Shown: positions 35,652-44,462, counted from the stretch's first letter. The stretch is 64,000 nt of DNA from Algoriphagus sp. (GCF_024305035.1 NZ_JAMWZB010000021.1:1-64000), one strand, 5' to 3'. Notes: generated from the letters alone by a model not told the origin. A program made the numbers and translations.

Positions 35652-36581
35652 TTATTCTTTTAACAATTCTTCATCTAAGGTCAGCAAACAACCCAGAACC
35701 AAGGAAGATGCTGAGACAAAGAACTCCGGATCAATGTTTTTATACTCATCACTCGGCTGATGATAATCGGGGTGGTCCTCTACTCCAAAGTAGAGGTGAG
35801 GAATTTTTTCTTCAAAAAATGCTGCGTGATCAGAAGACCGCGTCCAGTCGTCTGCCCCCGTACCGGGGACATCATGTCCAAAGAGCAACTTAGGTGTGGA
35901 ATTTTTTGCCAAAGGTTCCAAAATTGTTTTCAATTCGGGGTAATAATGAGTTCCTGAAACATACAGCTCCCCTTTTTCATTTCTGGAAATCATATCCATA
36001 TTGAGGTTCAACACCACCTGATCCAGTGAAAAGGGGAAGTCTCGAACCAATGCCCTTGCTCCCTGCAAACCCAATTCCTCCGCATCAAGGGCGGCAAATA
36101 TCATCCCATGCTTAGGGGGATTTTTGGAGAAATAATCAGCAAACTCCAAAAGTGCGGCAGTCCCAGATGCATTGTCATCGGCCCCATTGTAAATCGAGTC
36201 TCCTTGAGAATTTTTACGCCCAATCCCCACATGATCAAAATGTGCGGTAACCACAATTACCTTTTTACTTTCAGTCCCCGGAATAAAAGCGACCACATTT
36301 ACTCCTTCATATTTTTTTTGTCCATTGCCCCGACCTTGGAAAGAAAAAGACTGCAGGAAATCCGAATAATGGGTATCGAGGTTTAACTCCCCAAACCGCT
36401 TTGCGATAAACTCTCGAGCCTGCTGATTCCCAGCCTCTCCCGTTCTTCTTCCAGCTAAATCATCCGAAGACAAAAAAACCATACTTTTGATCAAACTGCG
36501 CTCGTTGAGCAGTTGAGCATTGGACTGACTGACTAAAAATAAACAGACACTGAGGAGCAGAACTTTACGATAGATGTGCAT
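35652..36581 (-). CDS. secreted M28-family zinc peptidase
   Basis: 309 residues with a signal peptide (about 1-22, ...QSNAQ). The M28 metal site is complete: His in VTAHFDHVG, Asp in GADDNASG, the paired Glu in DAEELGL (general base and ligand), Asp in NLNMDMIS, and the last His in IPHLYFG. This is a periplasmic aminopeptidase-like enzyme. It ends 65 bases before the ClC gene start and lies divergently from the next gene. Confidence 0.9.
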   Translation of the reverse strand: MHIYRKVLLLSVCLFLVSQSNAQLLNERSLIKSMVFLSSDDLAGRRTGEAGNQQAREFIAKRFGELNLDTHYSDFLQSFSFQGRGNGQKKYEGVNVVAFIPGTESKKVIVVTAHFDHVGIGRKNSQGDSIYNGADDNASGTAALLEFADYFSKNPPKHGMIFAALDAEELGLQGARALVRDFPFSLDQVVLNLNMDMISRNEKGELYVSGTHYYPELKTILEPLAKNSTPKLLFGHDVPGTGADDWTRSSDHAAFFEEKIPHLYFGVEDHPDYHQPSDEYKNIDPEFFVSASSLVLGCLLTLDEELLKE

Positions 36582-36651
36582 GAAGAGACGAAAATTACGT
36601 TATTTAACGCTGTGAAAATACAACCTTAAGATTCAACGTATTGCTTTATTG

Positions 36652-37638
36652 ATGAAATATTTCCTTTGGATCAGTTTTATTCTAGTCGGAATTCCTACAC
36701 TTGCGCAGGGCAATCTTCCCATTTCATTTTTTGAGGGAAAATCAGTAGTCCTGATTTCCACAGACCCAAGTGCCAGACCCGTCATGGACTGGAAAGTAGT
36801 AGCGGACTCTGTTCATCAGGCATTGGTAGCTGCAGGAGGAGACCCGGTAGCCTATTATGAAATCGAGCAAGTCGCTCTTTCTGAAGAAGTCCAAAGCGCT
36901 TATGCCAAAGGGTTTGAGCAACGAATGATCAAAAACATCCTATTGGTTACCCGGCAAAAAAACCAATCTAGTATTCATGTAGGGGAGTTTAGCGGTGATG
37001 GAAAAATCATTAATTCTACCTCACTTTTTGGAGTGAGCGGTGCTAACCTCCAAGAGGCTAAGGATTCTTTTGCAGCTCTTGGCCAAAACCAAAGAAGTAA
37101 GAACCTCTTGGTCATAGATGTACCCGAATTCCCGGGTGTAGAATCCGAGTCCGGAACTGCACCTGAGGAAGCTTCGGGTTTTTTGGCTAGAAATCCATTA
37201 AATCTTGATGTTTTTAAACTAGGAATCCCAATAGAAGGGTCAAGCGCCCAAACTGGTCTTCTGAGCTATTTCAGGTATGATCTTTTCGGAAGGTCTCAAG
37301 AGGCTATCCTTGCACAACAAGAAGCCCAAAAAACCCAGATTCAGGGAATTCTCGATCAAGAGTACCCCTACCAGGTTGCCTGGCTCACGGAAGCAAAATC
37401 TGATGAAGAACTGGTCAGAGACCGAACTCAATTTTTATTAGTGAGAGTGGAAGGAAGGGAGTCAGACCTTAAAAAAAGCATGGGACTGGAATCTAATCCA
37501 GAAACCCAAACCCAAACCGTAGTCAAGTATTACATCAAACTCATTGTTAGAGATGAGCTGTATATTGGTCCGGTCTGGGATGCAGATCCCGATTGGCGAG
37601 TGGCATTGAGAAATTTTTTGCAGAACCTCCAAAAATGA
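36652..37638 (+). CDS. secreted protein of unknown function
   Basis: 328 residues with a signal peptide (about 1-19, ...TLAQG). The start is the ATG at 36652; a TTG one codon earlier is less likely. The N-terminal part (SVVLISTDPSARPVMDWKVVADSVHQALVAAGGDPVAYYEI, split here) looks like a Rossmann-like or NTPase-like half domain, and the C-terminal part ends with a strand-turn YIKLIVRDELYIGPVWD. I recognise no catalytic motif. It is monocistronic with a hairpin after it. Confidence 0.55.
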   Translation: MKYFLWISFILVGIPTLAQGNLPISFFEGKSVVLISTDPSARPVMDWKVVADSVHQALVAAGGDPVAYYEIEQVALSEEVQSAYAKGFEQRMIKNILLVTRQKNQSSIHVGEFSGDGKIINSTSLFGVSGANLQEAKDSFAALGQNQRSKNLLVIDVPEFPGVESESGTAPEEASGFLARNPLNLDVFKLGIPIEGSSAQTGLLSYFRYDLFGRSQEAILAQQEAQKTQIQGILDQEYPYQVAWLTEAKSDEELVRDRTQFLLVRVEGRESDLKKSMGLESNPETQTQTVVKYYIKLIVRDELYIGPVWDADPDWRVALRNFLQNLQK

Positions 37639-37639
37639 T

Positions 37640-37664
37640 AAACCTCCCTACAGAAGGGAGGTTT
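37640..37664 (+). terminator. hairpin after the unknown secreted gene
   Basis: AAACCTCCCT/AGGGAGGTTT, a 10-bp perfect stem with a short loop immediately after the stop. The T tract is short, so it may act weakly. Confidence 0.5.
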
Positions 37665-37838
37665 AGTCGCTAATTAAACTTAGGGTGATTATAGCAACTT
37701 TTACTGTCTATATAGTACAATTATCTGTATCTAAAATTCTTTAACTAAAGAGCGGATTTATTTTCAAAAATCCAACTAGTTGCATTTTTTTTTATTAAAA
37801 TCGGTACTTTTTCAAGATTTTTTGCCAAAACAATTGGC

Positions 37839-38405
37839 TTAAAAAAGATTTTTATTCAAAAATGGAATCAAAGCCAATACAATCGCCTGTGCATAATAGG
37901 ATCTGCGATCCAAGGCTCCCTTGGTCAAAATTCCTACCGAGCCTCCTCTTTGCTTGGAGTTTTCCTGATCAAAAAACTGATCATCCGCATGCCCAAGCTC
38001 CATTCCCGAATCAATCAATTCAGCAATTGCTTTAGGAAGGTAGAAGATGGCGGTTTTAGCCTGACTAGATTTACCTTCCGAATTGATAATATAGATCCAG
38101 GCAAAAGCATTCATCCCTAGCTCATCAGTTGCAACTCCTCCTTCGATTCCCACCCAAAAGTCTCCCTCTGGGAAAATCCGCTGAGCACTGAGGGCACGGT
38201 TTTTTGCCCCTAACCGCGTCTCCTCATCGCCCTTGGGCTGTGCCGAAACATCCGAATAAGAACTCACCCCATTGATATGAAAACCCTTGTTGAAGGCCAG
38301 CGTGAACGCATCTTCGGCACTGTAGATTTTTACTGGATTTTTACTACCGACAATGACCAGTGGTTTTTCTGTCGGTTGAAAATTTTGTCTTTTTGGTAAA
38401 TTCAT
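37839..38405 (-). CDS. yjjX: inosine/xanthosine triphosphatase, YjjX family
   Basis: 188 residues with the YjjX/DUF84 motifs: VIVGSKNPVKIYSAEDAF at the N-terminus, VSAQPKGDEETRLGAKNRA (NTP-binding) and GIEGGV (about 88-93), and a final RGGSVGILTKGALDRRSYY. It hydrolyses non-canonical ITP and XTP. It starts just downstream of the yebC terminator, so it is probably expressed separately or by readthrough. Confidence 0.88.
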   Translation of the reverse strand: MNLPKRQNFQPTEKPLVIVGSKNPVKIYSAEDAFTLAFNKGFHINGVSSYSDVSAQPKGDEETRLGAKNRALSAQRIFPEGDFWVGIEGGVATDELGMNAFAWIYIINSEGKSSQAKTAIFYLPKAIAELIDSGMELGHADDQFFDQENSKQRGGSVGILTKGALDRRSYYAQAIVLALIPFLNKNLF

Positions 38406-38432
38406 AAAAAAAAGCCTAAGCAGTGCCTAGGC
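38406..38432 (-). terminator. terminator at the end of yebC
   Basis: On the minus strand the sequence reads GCCTA...TAGGC then eight Ts, overlapping the yebC stop codon and ending at the yjjX start. Confidence 0.6.
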
Positions 38433-39137
38433 CATATTAGTGTACACATTATTTACATCATCATCTTCTTCCATTTTCTCGATCATCTTATGGATAACCT
38501 CCTCCTGCTCCTCGGTGATTTCGGTAAGGGTGGTAGGAAATCGTTGAAAATCCGCTGAAATCACTTCTATCCCTTTTTCTTCAAGGGCCTTCTGCATCAT
38601 CCCAAAGTCTTCAAACTCAGTATAGATGTAGATTTCTCCCTCATTCTCATCAATATCGGTTAGTCCAAAATCAATTAATTCCAGCTCCAACTCTTCCAAA
38701 TCATGAGACTCCAATTTAGTAAAACGGAAAACCGCCTTATGATCAAACATAAAACTGACCGAACCCGATGTCCCTAGCGAACCCCCAGCCTTGGTAAAGT
38801 AAGACCGCACATTTGCCACAGTACGATTAATATTATCGGTAGAAGTTTCCACCAATACCGCGATACCGAATGGGCCATAACCTTCGTATACAATTTCCTC
38901 GTAGTCTTTCTCGTCCTTATTTGAGGCACGCTTGATTGCTGCCTCTATCCGATCCTTGGGCATTTGAGCCCCTTTAGCGTTCTGAATGAGTGTTCTCAGC
39001 CTTGGATTGGAAGTTGGATCCGGTCCACCTGCTTTTACAGCCATCACGATTTCTTTACCGAGTTTGGTAAAGACCTTGGACATTTTGTCCCACCTTTTGA
39101 ATTTTCGTTCTTTTCTGAATTCAAATGCTCTTCCCAT
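38427..39137 (-). CDS. YebC/PmpR-family DNA-binding regulator
   Basis: 236 residues. I start it at the ATG at 39137 (MGRAFEF), which is the family start; the 25 residues an upstream ATG would add overlap the divergent gene. The conserved WDKMSKVFTKLGKEI segment, GGPDPTSNPRLR, and a C-terminal acidic helix EEVIHKMIEKMEEDDDV are typical. YebC proteins bind DNA and, in recent work, help ribosomes through proline stretches. Its neighbours give no further clue. Confidence 0.9.
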   Translation of the reverse strand: MGRAFEFRKERKFKRWDKMSKVFTKLGKEIVMAVKAGGPDPTSNPRLRTLIQNAKGAQMPKDRIEAAIKRASNKDEKDYEEIVYEGYGPFGIAVLVETSTDNINRTVANVRSYFTKAGGSLGTSGSVSFMFDHKAVFRFTKLESHDLEELELELIDFGLTDIDENEGEIYIYTEFEDFGMMQKALEEKGIEVISADFQRFPTTLTEITEEQEEVIHKMIEKMEEDDDVNNVYTNMA

Positions 39138-39281
39138 GAAATTCTTTGATTTTGGCTGGTAAAAATAAGAAATCTTTTGGGAATGAAAGCTTTCGATTTT
39201 TTTCACCTTCAAGGCAAAGAATTCACCTCATTCTTTGTCCAAAGGCCTCTTAAAATCGTAAACGTAGGCAAACCCTTTCCT

Positions 39282-40613
39282 ATGAATGCTTTTTCCACTA
39301 CCCCGCTTCCCAATATCCCTCCATCCCAGTTTCCCAAAGTGGTGATTATCGGAGCAGGTTTTGCCGGACTCAAGCTGGCCAGAATGCTCAATAAAAAGCC
39401 TTTTCAGGTTATCCTCTTGGATAAAAACAATTACCATCAATTTCAGCCGCTTTTTTATCAAGTAGCCACGGCAGGTTTGGAGCCTAGTGCGATCAGTTTT
39501 CCACTCAGAAAGATTTTGCACCATTCCAAAAATGTCATTTTCCGAATGTGTGAAGTCAAATCCATTGATCGCTCAGTCAATCGCGTTTTTACCGACGCTG
39601 GATATGTGGAATACAATTATTTGGTTTTGGCAATGGGTGCAGATACCAATTATTTTGGTTCGAGGAGTATCGCAAATTTTTCCTCCCCGATGAAAACGGT
39701 CTCCGAAGCCCTTTATATCCGAAATAAAATCATTTCCAATTACGAAAAGGCGATCAACATCCAAAAACTGGAAGACCGAAGATCCCTGATGAATGTGGTC
39801 ATCGTCGGAGGTGGTCCTACTGGGGTGGAGCTCGCCGGAGCAATGGCTGAGCTACGCAACAATGTCCTTCCTAAAGATTATCCAGAGTTGAGTTTTAAAA
39901 ACATGAAGGTGGTACTCATTGAAGCTGGACCCAGTCTGTTGGGAGCCATGTCCGAAGAGGCGAAAAATCACGCCCTGAAATACCTCCAACAACTCGGGGT
40001 GGAAGTTTTGCTCAAAACCATGGTGGAGGATTACGATGGACATCGGGTCTACCTCAAAGGTCAGGCTCCGATCGAAACGCAGACTTTACTCTGGGCAGCT
40101 GGCATCAAACCCAACCGAATCGAAGGGCTGGAGGAGAAGAGCTATGCTAAAAATGGAAGAATTATCGTTGATGAATTTTCGAAAATCAAAGGAACCGAAA
40201 CTATTTTCGCCCTTGGAGATCTTAGTTTGATGCAAACTGAAGATTATCCGCTCGGCCATCCTCAAGTAGCGCAAGTCGCTTTACAACAAGCCAAAAATTT
40301 AGGAAATAATCTACCGCTAATCCAAGCAAATAAAACACCCGTCAAATTCAAATACAAGGACCTCGGATCCATGGCTACCGTAGGGCGGAAACTCGCCGTA
40401 GTGGATTTGCCTTTTGTGAAATTTCAGGGAATCCTAGCCTGGATTACCTGGCTTTTTGTCCACCTGATGGCCATTCTGGGGGTGAAAAATAAGTTGTTGA
40501 TCTTTCTGGATTGGTCCTGGAACTACCTCAGCTTTGATCCCAGTTTACGGCTGCTGATCAAGCCCAAGTATGTCAAAGAATCGGAACGAAAGGAACTGAT
40601 TGAGGAAAAATAA
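39282..40613 (+). CDS. ndh: type II NADH dehydrogenase (NDH-2)
   Basis: 443 residues. First Rossmann motif GAGFAGL (FAD, about 25-31) with YHQFQPLFYQVATAGLEP, and a second VGGGPTGVELAGAMAEL (NADH) near residue 175. The C-terminal part has a hydrophobic, amphipathic anchor (LFVHLMAILGVKNKLLIFLDW). It transfers electrons from NADH to menaquinone without pumping protons. Start placed at the ATG at 39282 because the longer frame upstream overlaps the yebC start region. Confidence 0.88.
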   Translation: MNAFSTTPLPNIPPSQFPKVVIIGAGFAGLKLARMLNKKPFQVILLDKNNYHQFQPLFYQVATAGLEPSAISFPLRKILHHSKNVIFRMCEVKSIDRSVNRVFTDAGYVEYNYLVLAMGADTNYFGSRSIANFSSPMKTVSEALYIRNKIISNYEKAINIQKLEDRRSLMNVVIVGGGPTGVELAGAMAELRNNVLPKDYPELSFKNMKVVLIEAGPSLLGAMSEEAKNHALKYLQQLGVEVLLKTMVEDYDGHRVYLKGQAPIETQTLLWAAGIKPNRIEGLEEKSYAKNGRIIVDEFSKIKGTETIFALGDLSLMQTEDYPLGHPQVAQVALQQAKNLGNNLPLIQANKTPVKFKYKDLGSMATVGRKLAVVDLPFVKFQGILAWITWLFVHLMAILGVKNKLLIFLDWSWNYLSFDPSLRLLIKPKYVKESERKELIEEK

Positions 40614-40706
40614 CATCTCTTCCAAGAATTAAGACTTATTAAGAAATGAGGATTAAACGCGATCTGATTTTTAGGGTCTAAGTATCAGAACTTAATCAAA
40701 AACAAC

Positions 40707-41117
40707 ATGAAAAATTGGATGATTGCCACTGGATTACTACTCCTAATCAGCATCAGTAGCATGGCACAGCAAAGAAACAGGCAGGAAAGACCTGACCCCG
40801 AAACCAGAGCCAAAATGATGACCGAACGAATGGTCGAGCAGCTCGGACTCAATGAGGAGCAAAAGGCGAAAATTCTAGCCATCAACCTCGAAAATGCTCA
40901 AAAAAGGGAGGCTAAGATGGCCGAGCAAAAAGCTGAAAGAGAAGCCAGAAGAACACAAATGCAGGATCAGGAAAAACAAATCATGGAGGTCCTGACCGAG
41001 GAGCAAAGACAGAAATGGATTGAACTTAAAGAAACCCGAAAAAATCGAAGTCCCCGAGGTGGAATGATCCATGACCGGGAAGAATTCCGGAAACGCAGAG
41101 GCGGAGGAATCAACTAA
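40707..41117 (+). CDS. Spy/CpxP-like secreted protein (DUF4890 type)
   Basis: 136 residues with a signal peptide (about 1-20, ...SMAQ). The mature part is a long charged helical segment with ERMVEQLGLNEEQKAKI and QIMEVLTEEQRQKWIEL, the LTxxQ pattern of Spy/CpxP-like periplasmic proteins, and an Arg/Gly-rich tail (RKRRGGG). It may act as a periplasmic chaperone or metal-stress protein. It is followed by its own terminator. Confidence 0.7.
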   Translation: MKNWMIATGLLLLISISSMAQQRNRQERPDPETRAKMMTERMVEQLGLNEEQKAKILAINLENAQKREAKMAEQKAEREARRTQMQDQEKQIMEVLTEEQRQKWIELKETRKNRSPRGGMIHDREEFRKRRGGGIN

Positions 41118-41126
41118 ACCAACATT

Positions 41127-41153
41127 AAACCACCTGGAGACTGGTGGTTTTTT
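41127..41153 (+). terminator. rho-independent terminator
   Basis: AAACCACC/GGTGGTTT stem, 8-base loop and T run, 9 bases after the Spy-like gene. Confidence 0.8.
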
Positions 41154-41220
41154 ATAAATTGAAAATCCCAACTTAATTTTTTAATTAAAAAGATTTTGAA
41201 TATTTTTAAAGTCTTTTTGT

Positions 41221-42492
41221 GGTTCTACCCTTAAGTTAGTGAGGATATAAGTTTAAACCACCGTTAAAGAATAGTATAGCACTCCTAAAGTTTGTAAAAG
41301 TACGGTATCCTCTACCCACTGTTTTAAGTTCTTGAATTTTACCATTTAGGCGTTCAGCCATTGCATTTGAGATTCGTTCTGTCAAAGCATTTATAACTCC
41401 ATTTAGATGGCTTTTAAACATATTTACCACTTTGTCTATTTCAGCGATCTTTCTGCTGTAGGCATTGGTCATCCATTTGAGCAAGGACGAAGTTGCAAAC
41501 AAAGAGGAAGATCCAAAGAGGTCTTTAAAGTTCTCTCGAACTTGCCAAGCTTTACTCACTTCGTAATTGGCATCGGCAATGGCTTCAAAGTGGAAACGCT
41601 GTTTCTCGGTAAGATTCTCGGGGTTCTTAAGTAGGACATAGCGGCTGTTTTTCAAGTCTTGGTGGTTTTTAACTTCGCTTCTACGCACTTTGTCGATGGC
41701 CTCATTGAGGTACTTGACCAGATGGAATCGGTCGTGGACAATAGCGGCGTTAGGTAGAATCTCCTGAGCTGTCTGCATGTATGCTTGCCACATGTCCATC
41801 GATATCGCAGACACTCCTTCAAGCTGTTTTTCAGTCAAAGACTTATTGAGTAACTTCTTACAAGTTTCTTTTGTCCGGTCTTCTTCCACGTCTATAACGC
41901 AACCTGAGTCAGGATGACTCAATACGGTGACATAGTTATGACCTTTCTTGAAGGACTTCTCATCAATGCTCAAGTGGTCAAAAACGATCTGATCATACGA
42001 TCTACGATCCATTCCTCTTTTGACACTACGGTGCATGATAGAGTTGACCACATTAAAGCCGCAACGCATAAACTTAGCGGTTTTGGTCTGGTTTTTACTG
42101 GCTTTCAGTAGGTCTATGACCGCAGTTTCAAACAAGAACGTAGTCCGGCCATAATCGGAGGCCCAATTAGGCTGAACAGTCTTTACCTTACCACTGGGTG
42201 TAATAATCCGAGGAAGTTTACACCTGAGAAAGGTTCTATATTGCATGGTGTCTAAATGACGCCATTCTCGAACCGGTGCATGTTCGTAAACCTTGCAAAG
42301 CTCTCCAGTTTCAGCATCTTCTAATTGATCCAAAATGCACGCAATTTGAATATAGATCTCTTCTTGTTTAAAATCAGTTTCTACCGATTCAACAAACCAA
42401 CCATCCTCCAGTTGTAGCAACTTGGTGAAAAGTCCCTCTGTAAACATCTTTTTGCTCAAAAGTAATCATTCCATTAAATTCAGGGTAGAACC
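41221..42492 (-). mobile_element. ISL3-family insertion sequence
   Basis: A 1272-bp element bounded by imperfect terminal inverted repeats: GGTTCTACCCTTAAGTTA at the left and the reverse complement reading GGTTCTACCCTGAATTTA at the right, the first 11 bases identical. It contains one complete transposase gene. The 8-bp flanks (CTTTTTGT and TAATTTTT) do not match, so no target duplication is visible; the insertion may be old or flanks rearranged. Confidence 0.85.
41236..42447 (-). CDS. ISL3-family transposase
   Basis: 403 residues from the ATG at 42447. It has the ISL3 layout: an N-terminal zinc-finger-like part with REWRHLDTMQYRTFLRC, a helix-turn-helix NQTKTAKFMRCGFN, then the DDE catalytic domain with Asp in FDHLSIDEKSF, Asp in ISMDMWQAY and Glu in NAMAERLNGKI. 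The frame is intact, so the element may still be mobile. The stop lies 15 bases inside the left end. Confidence 0.92.
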   Translation of the reverse strand: MFTEGLFTKLLQLEDGWFVESVETDFKQEEIYIQIACILDQLEDAETGELCKVYEHAPVREWRHLDTMQYRTFLRCKLPRIITPSGKVKTVQPNWASDYGRTTFLFETAVIDLLKASKNQTKTAKFMRCGFNVVNSIMHRSVKRGMDRRSYDQIVFDHLSIDEKSFKKGHNYVTVLSHPDSGCVIDVEEDRTKETCKKLLNKSLTEKQLEGVSAISMDMWQAYMQTAQEILPNAAIVHDRFHLVKYLNEAIDKVRRSEVKNHQDLKNSRYVLLKNPENLTEKQRFHFEAIADANYEVSKAWQVRENFKDLFGSSSLFATSSLLKWMTNAYSRKIAEIDKVVNMFKSHLNGVINALTERISNAMAERLNGKIQELKTVGRGYRTFTNFRSAILFFNGGLNLYPH

Positions 42493-42558
42493 TAATTTTT
42501 AATTGAACAGCCTCGGCATTCTATTGTGACCTACTATTTTCGATTAAATTATCTTAAG

Positions 42559-43734
42559 TTATTTAATTTCCTCTTTAATTTCCAAGGAAACCATTACTGT
42601 CTTATCTTCTCGTAGTTTTTGCTGATTTTTTTGGAAAAAATCATGAATGTTTCCTGGCTTTATTTCTACTTTCTTGCCTGAAAATTTCTCAATGTAATCG
42701 TTGTAAAACTCAATCGAACTGATGGCAAAAACTAATTTTCGTTGATCTATTGTCCATGGGATATTTCTTATTCTCATCTGATCAAGGTCATTGTTGATCG
42801 AGTTAAATTGTGAGATTAAGTTAAAGTCTTGATCAAGGAAAAAATAATGTATCCCTTTGCCTGATTGTATCACCGTAAGGATATAAAAATCGCCTAGTTT
42901 AGCAAAGAGAGATAGGTCTTTGACAAGATTATTTTCGAGGGCATAGAGGTGGGTTAGTTCCCTAGAGATATTTATTTTTTCTAGAAATTCTTGGTCGGTA
43001 TAATTATACCTTCCGAAATCAAAAGAGATTAATTTTTCAAAGTCTAGTTCTTTATTGAAGAATACTACATCTGTAGTATAAGGAATGGAAAATACAAAAC
43101 CATCGTCAAAGTTTGAGGTAAATGTATTGTGCTTTCCAAAGTGAAGATTTTCAAATCCTTTTTTAATCTTTACTGATTCCTCTATCAATTGCCCCCCACT
43201 GTAAAGTATAAAATTTGATTCCGAATTATCTTTTACATTATCCATGAAATACAATTCCTTGTTTTTAACTGAAAGGAATGCGGAGGAATTTATCGGAATT
43301 TTTTCTTCTTCTAGAAATTTATTATTGGGAGCAAAAGTCAAGATTTTTCTTAGACTCCTATCTAGGATTTTTAAGGTATCTTGAAATACTTGAAAATCCT
43401 CCATTTGAATAAATTCACCTGGCCCTTCGCCGCTGGGTTTGAAAACAAAAAGGGCCTTTCCTCTTCGATCAAACTTGTGAAGGCTATTTGTAAGAATATC
43501 TTGGACAAAAATATTTTTCTTGCTAAAAATGAATTTATAGGAATCAGCTAAAGGGATAGAATCAAAGTCATCCAAGAGTAAATAATGGATTGATTTTGTG
43601 AAGGTTGATAAGTTTTTATTTCCGCTTAAATCAAGATTTAAGGGGATTTGGGTTTTTGGGTTACTCGTTTGGAACTGACATGAAAAAAATATCCATAGAA
43701 GTAAAGTTGGGATAAGCCATAATTTTTTGTTCAT
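42559..43734 (-). CDS. six-bladed beta-propeller lipoprotein
   Basis: 391 residues. Lipoprotein signal (hydrophobic segment then FFSC). The mature part matches the 6-bladed propeller lipoproteins common next to small leader peptides in Bacteroidota: LHKFDRRGKALFVFKPSGEGPGEF is the diagnostic stretch (read here in pieces: FDRRGKALF, GEGPGEFIQM), then further beta-blades. A start 4 codons upstream is possible. It follows the small secreted peptide gene with a hairpin between them, suggesting a linked pair. Codon use is AT-rich. Confidence 0.7.
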   Translation of the reverse strand: MNKKLWLIPTLLLWIFFSCQFQTSNPKTQIPLNLDLSGNKNLSTFTKSIHYLLLDDFDSIPLADSYKFIFSKKNIFVQDILTNSLHKFDRRGKALFVFKPSGEGPGEFIQMEDFQVFQDTLKILDRSLRKILTFAPNNKFLEEEKIPINSSAFLSVKNKELYFMDNVKDNSESNFILYSGGQLIEESVKIKKGFENLHFGKHNTFTSNFDDGFVFSIPYTTDVVFFNKELDFEKLISFDFGRYNYTDQEFLEKINISRELTHLYALENNLVKDLSLFAKLGDFYILTVIQSGKGIHYFFLDQDFNLISQFNSINNDLDQMRIRNIPWTIDQRKLVFAISSIEFYNDYIEKFSGKKVEIKPGNIHDFFQKNQQKLREDKTVMVSLEIKEEIK

Positions 43735-43753
43735 GAATTCTTTCATTTATTTT

Positions 43754-43790
43754 AAAAAATGCTGCCTTGACAAAAAGACAGCATTTTTTT
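43754..43790 (-). terminator. hairpin between small peptide gene and propeller gene
   Basis: AAAAAATGCTG/CAGCATTTTTT, an 11-bp stem with T runs on both strands, starting 6 bases after the peptide stop. Read on the minus strand it would terminate most transcripts after the peptide and let a fraction continue into the propeller lipoprotein gene. Confidence 0.7.
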
Positions 43791-43795
43791 AGAAT

Positions 43796-43996
43796 TTAGC
43801 CTATGCCTCCAGCTTCGTCACAAAATTTTTGTCCTGATACATCACATTCATTGATGCCGTCAAATAGGCAACGATAAACTTGGCCACCGTTTTTACAATT
43901 TACTGGTTGATACTTGTAAATAGCATCAGCCATCCCTATGGATGAAAACCCAAATACCCCAAGGGTAAGTGCAAAAAGCGAAAGGGATCGCTTCAT
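43796..43996 (-). CDS. small cysteine-containing secreted peptide, unknown function
   Basis: 66 residues from the ATG at 43996 (MKRSLSLF). A signal peptide covers about 1-24 (...SIGMADA). The mature peptide of about 42 residues has four Cys (VNCKN, YRCLF, NECDV, KFCDE), which could form two disulphides. The arrangement (small secreted peptide, then a propeller lipoprotein downstream) is like the NVEALA-type peptide/propeller pairs of Bacteroidota, but I see no NVEALA motif. The longer frame starting at 44044 adds 16 unlikely residues. Confidence 0.6.
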   Translation of the reverse strand: MKRSLSLFALTLGVFGFSSIGMADAIYKYQPVNCKNGGQVYRCLFDGINECDVSGQKFCDEAGGIG

Positions 43997-44052
43997 TCTA
44001 CTACGATTAAACATAAAACTAATTGTTAGATTAAATTTGCTCATGGCGAGCG

Positions 44053-44070
44053 GTTAGTCATCCGACTAAC
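44053..44070. repeat. inverted repeat upstream of the small peptide gene
   Basis: GTTAGTC-ATCC-GACTAAC, a perfect 7-bp inverted repeat, about 60 bases before the start of the small peptide gene (43996). A possible operator. Confidence 0.4.
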
Positions 44071-44082
44071 TTTTCACAACAT

Positions 44083-44105
44083 ATTATTATTATTATTATT
44101 ATTAT
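44083..44105. repeat. ATT microsatellite
   Basis: Seven full ATT units plus AT, about 90-110 bases upstream of the small peptide gene. Its length could vary by slippage; a regulatory effect is speculative. Confidence 0.7.
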
Positions 44106-44172
44106 CCAAAATTTTAAACCAATCTTTTTAATTCCACTCTTCCGTCTATTTCTAATATGACTATTCGTAATG

Positions 44173-44409
44173 TTACACGTATGGATAGACAGCCGCAATA
44201 ACGAGTCTGTTAAACAAGTTTTCTCAAAAGTTTCTTCTGTTGAGCTTGTAAGCAAATTCATCCAGATAGTTTTGCAGGTATTTTTCTAAAACCATGTGAC
44301 AAATCCCCAGGAGATTTTTCTTCAGGTTGCTGATCGCTGTATGTACTCAATTGAGCGTTCCATTCGCTGAATCCTTGGAGGATTTCACTTTGACGTGCTC
44401 CTCTACCAT
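44173..44409 (-). pseudogene. IS1595-type transposase remnant
   Basis: Read on the minus strand the frame gives KSSKDSANGTLN, stop, VHTAISNLKKNLLGICHMV, LEKYLQNYLDEFAYKLNRR, NF, stop, ENLFNRLVIAAVYPYV. This is the C-terminal end of an IS1595-like transposase (VHTxISNLK, YLDEFxYKxNRR). Two in-frame TGA codons and the missing N-terminal half show it is dead. It fills much of the apparently empty DNA upstream of the small peptide gene. Confidence 0.65.
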
Positions 44410-44462
44410 TTTTTCCTGCCGTTAAAACGGCTGGCAAGAGAATCGTACGTCACTCCATGACT
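44406..44462. repeat. 57-bp palindromic repeat, copy A1
   Basis: Contains GCCGTTAAAACGGC inside CCTGCCGTTAAAACGGCTGG, followed by AATCG and TCACTCCATGACT. Matches copy A2 at 44762-44817 base for base at most positions. Confidence 0.7.

Noticed and set aside
44058-44261. 67-codon minus-strand frame with a run of Ile
   Set aside because: The Ile run is the translated ATT microsatellite and the rest overlaps the dead IS1595 transposase in a different frame.
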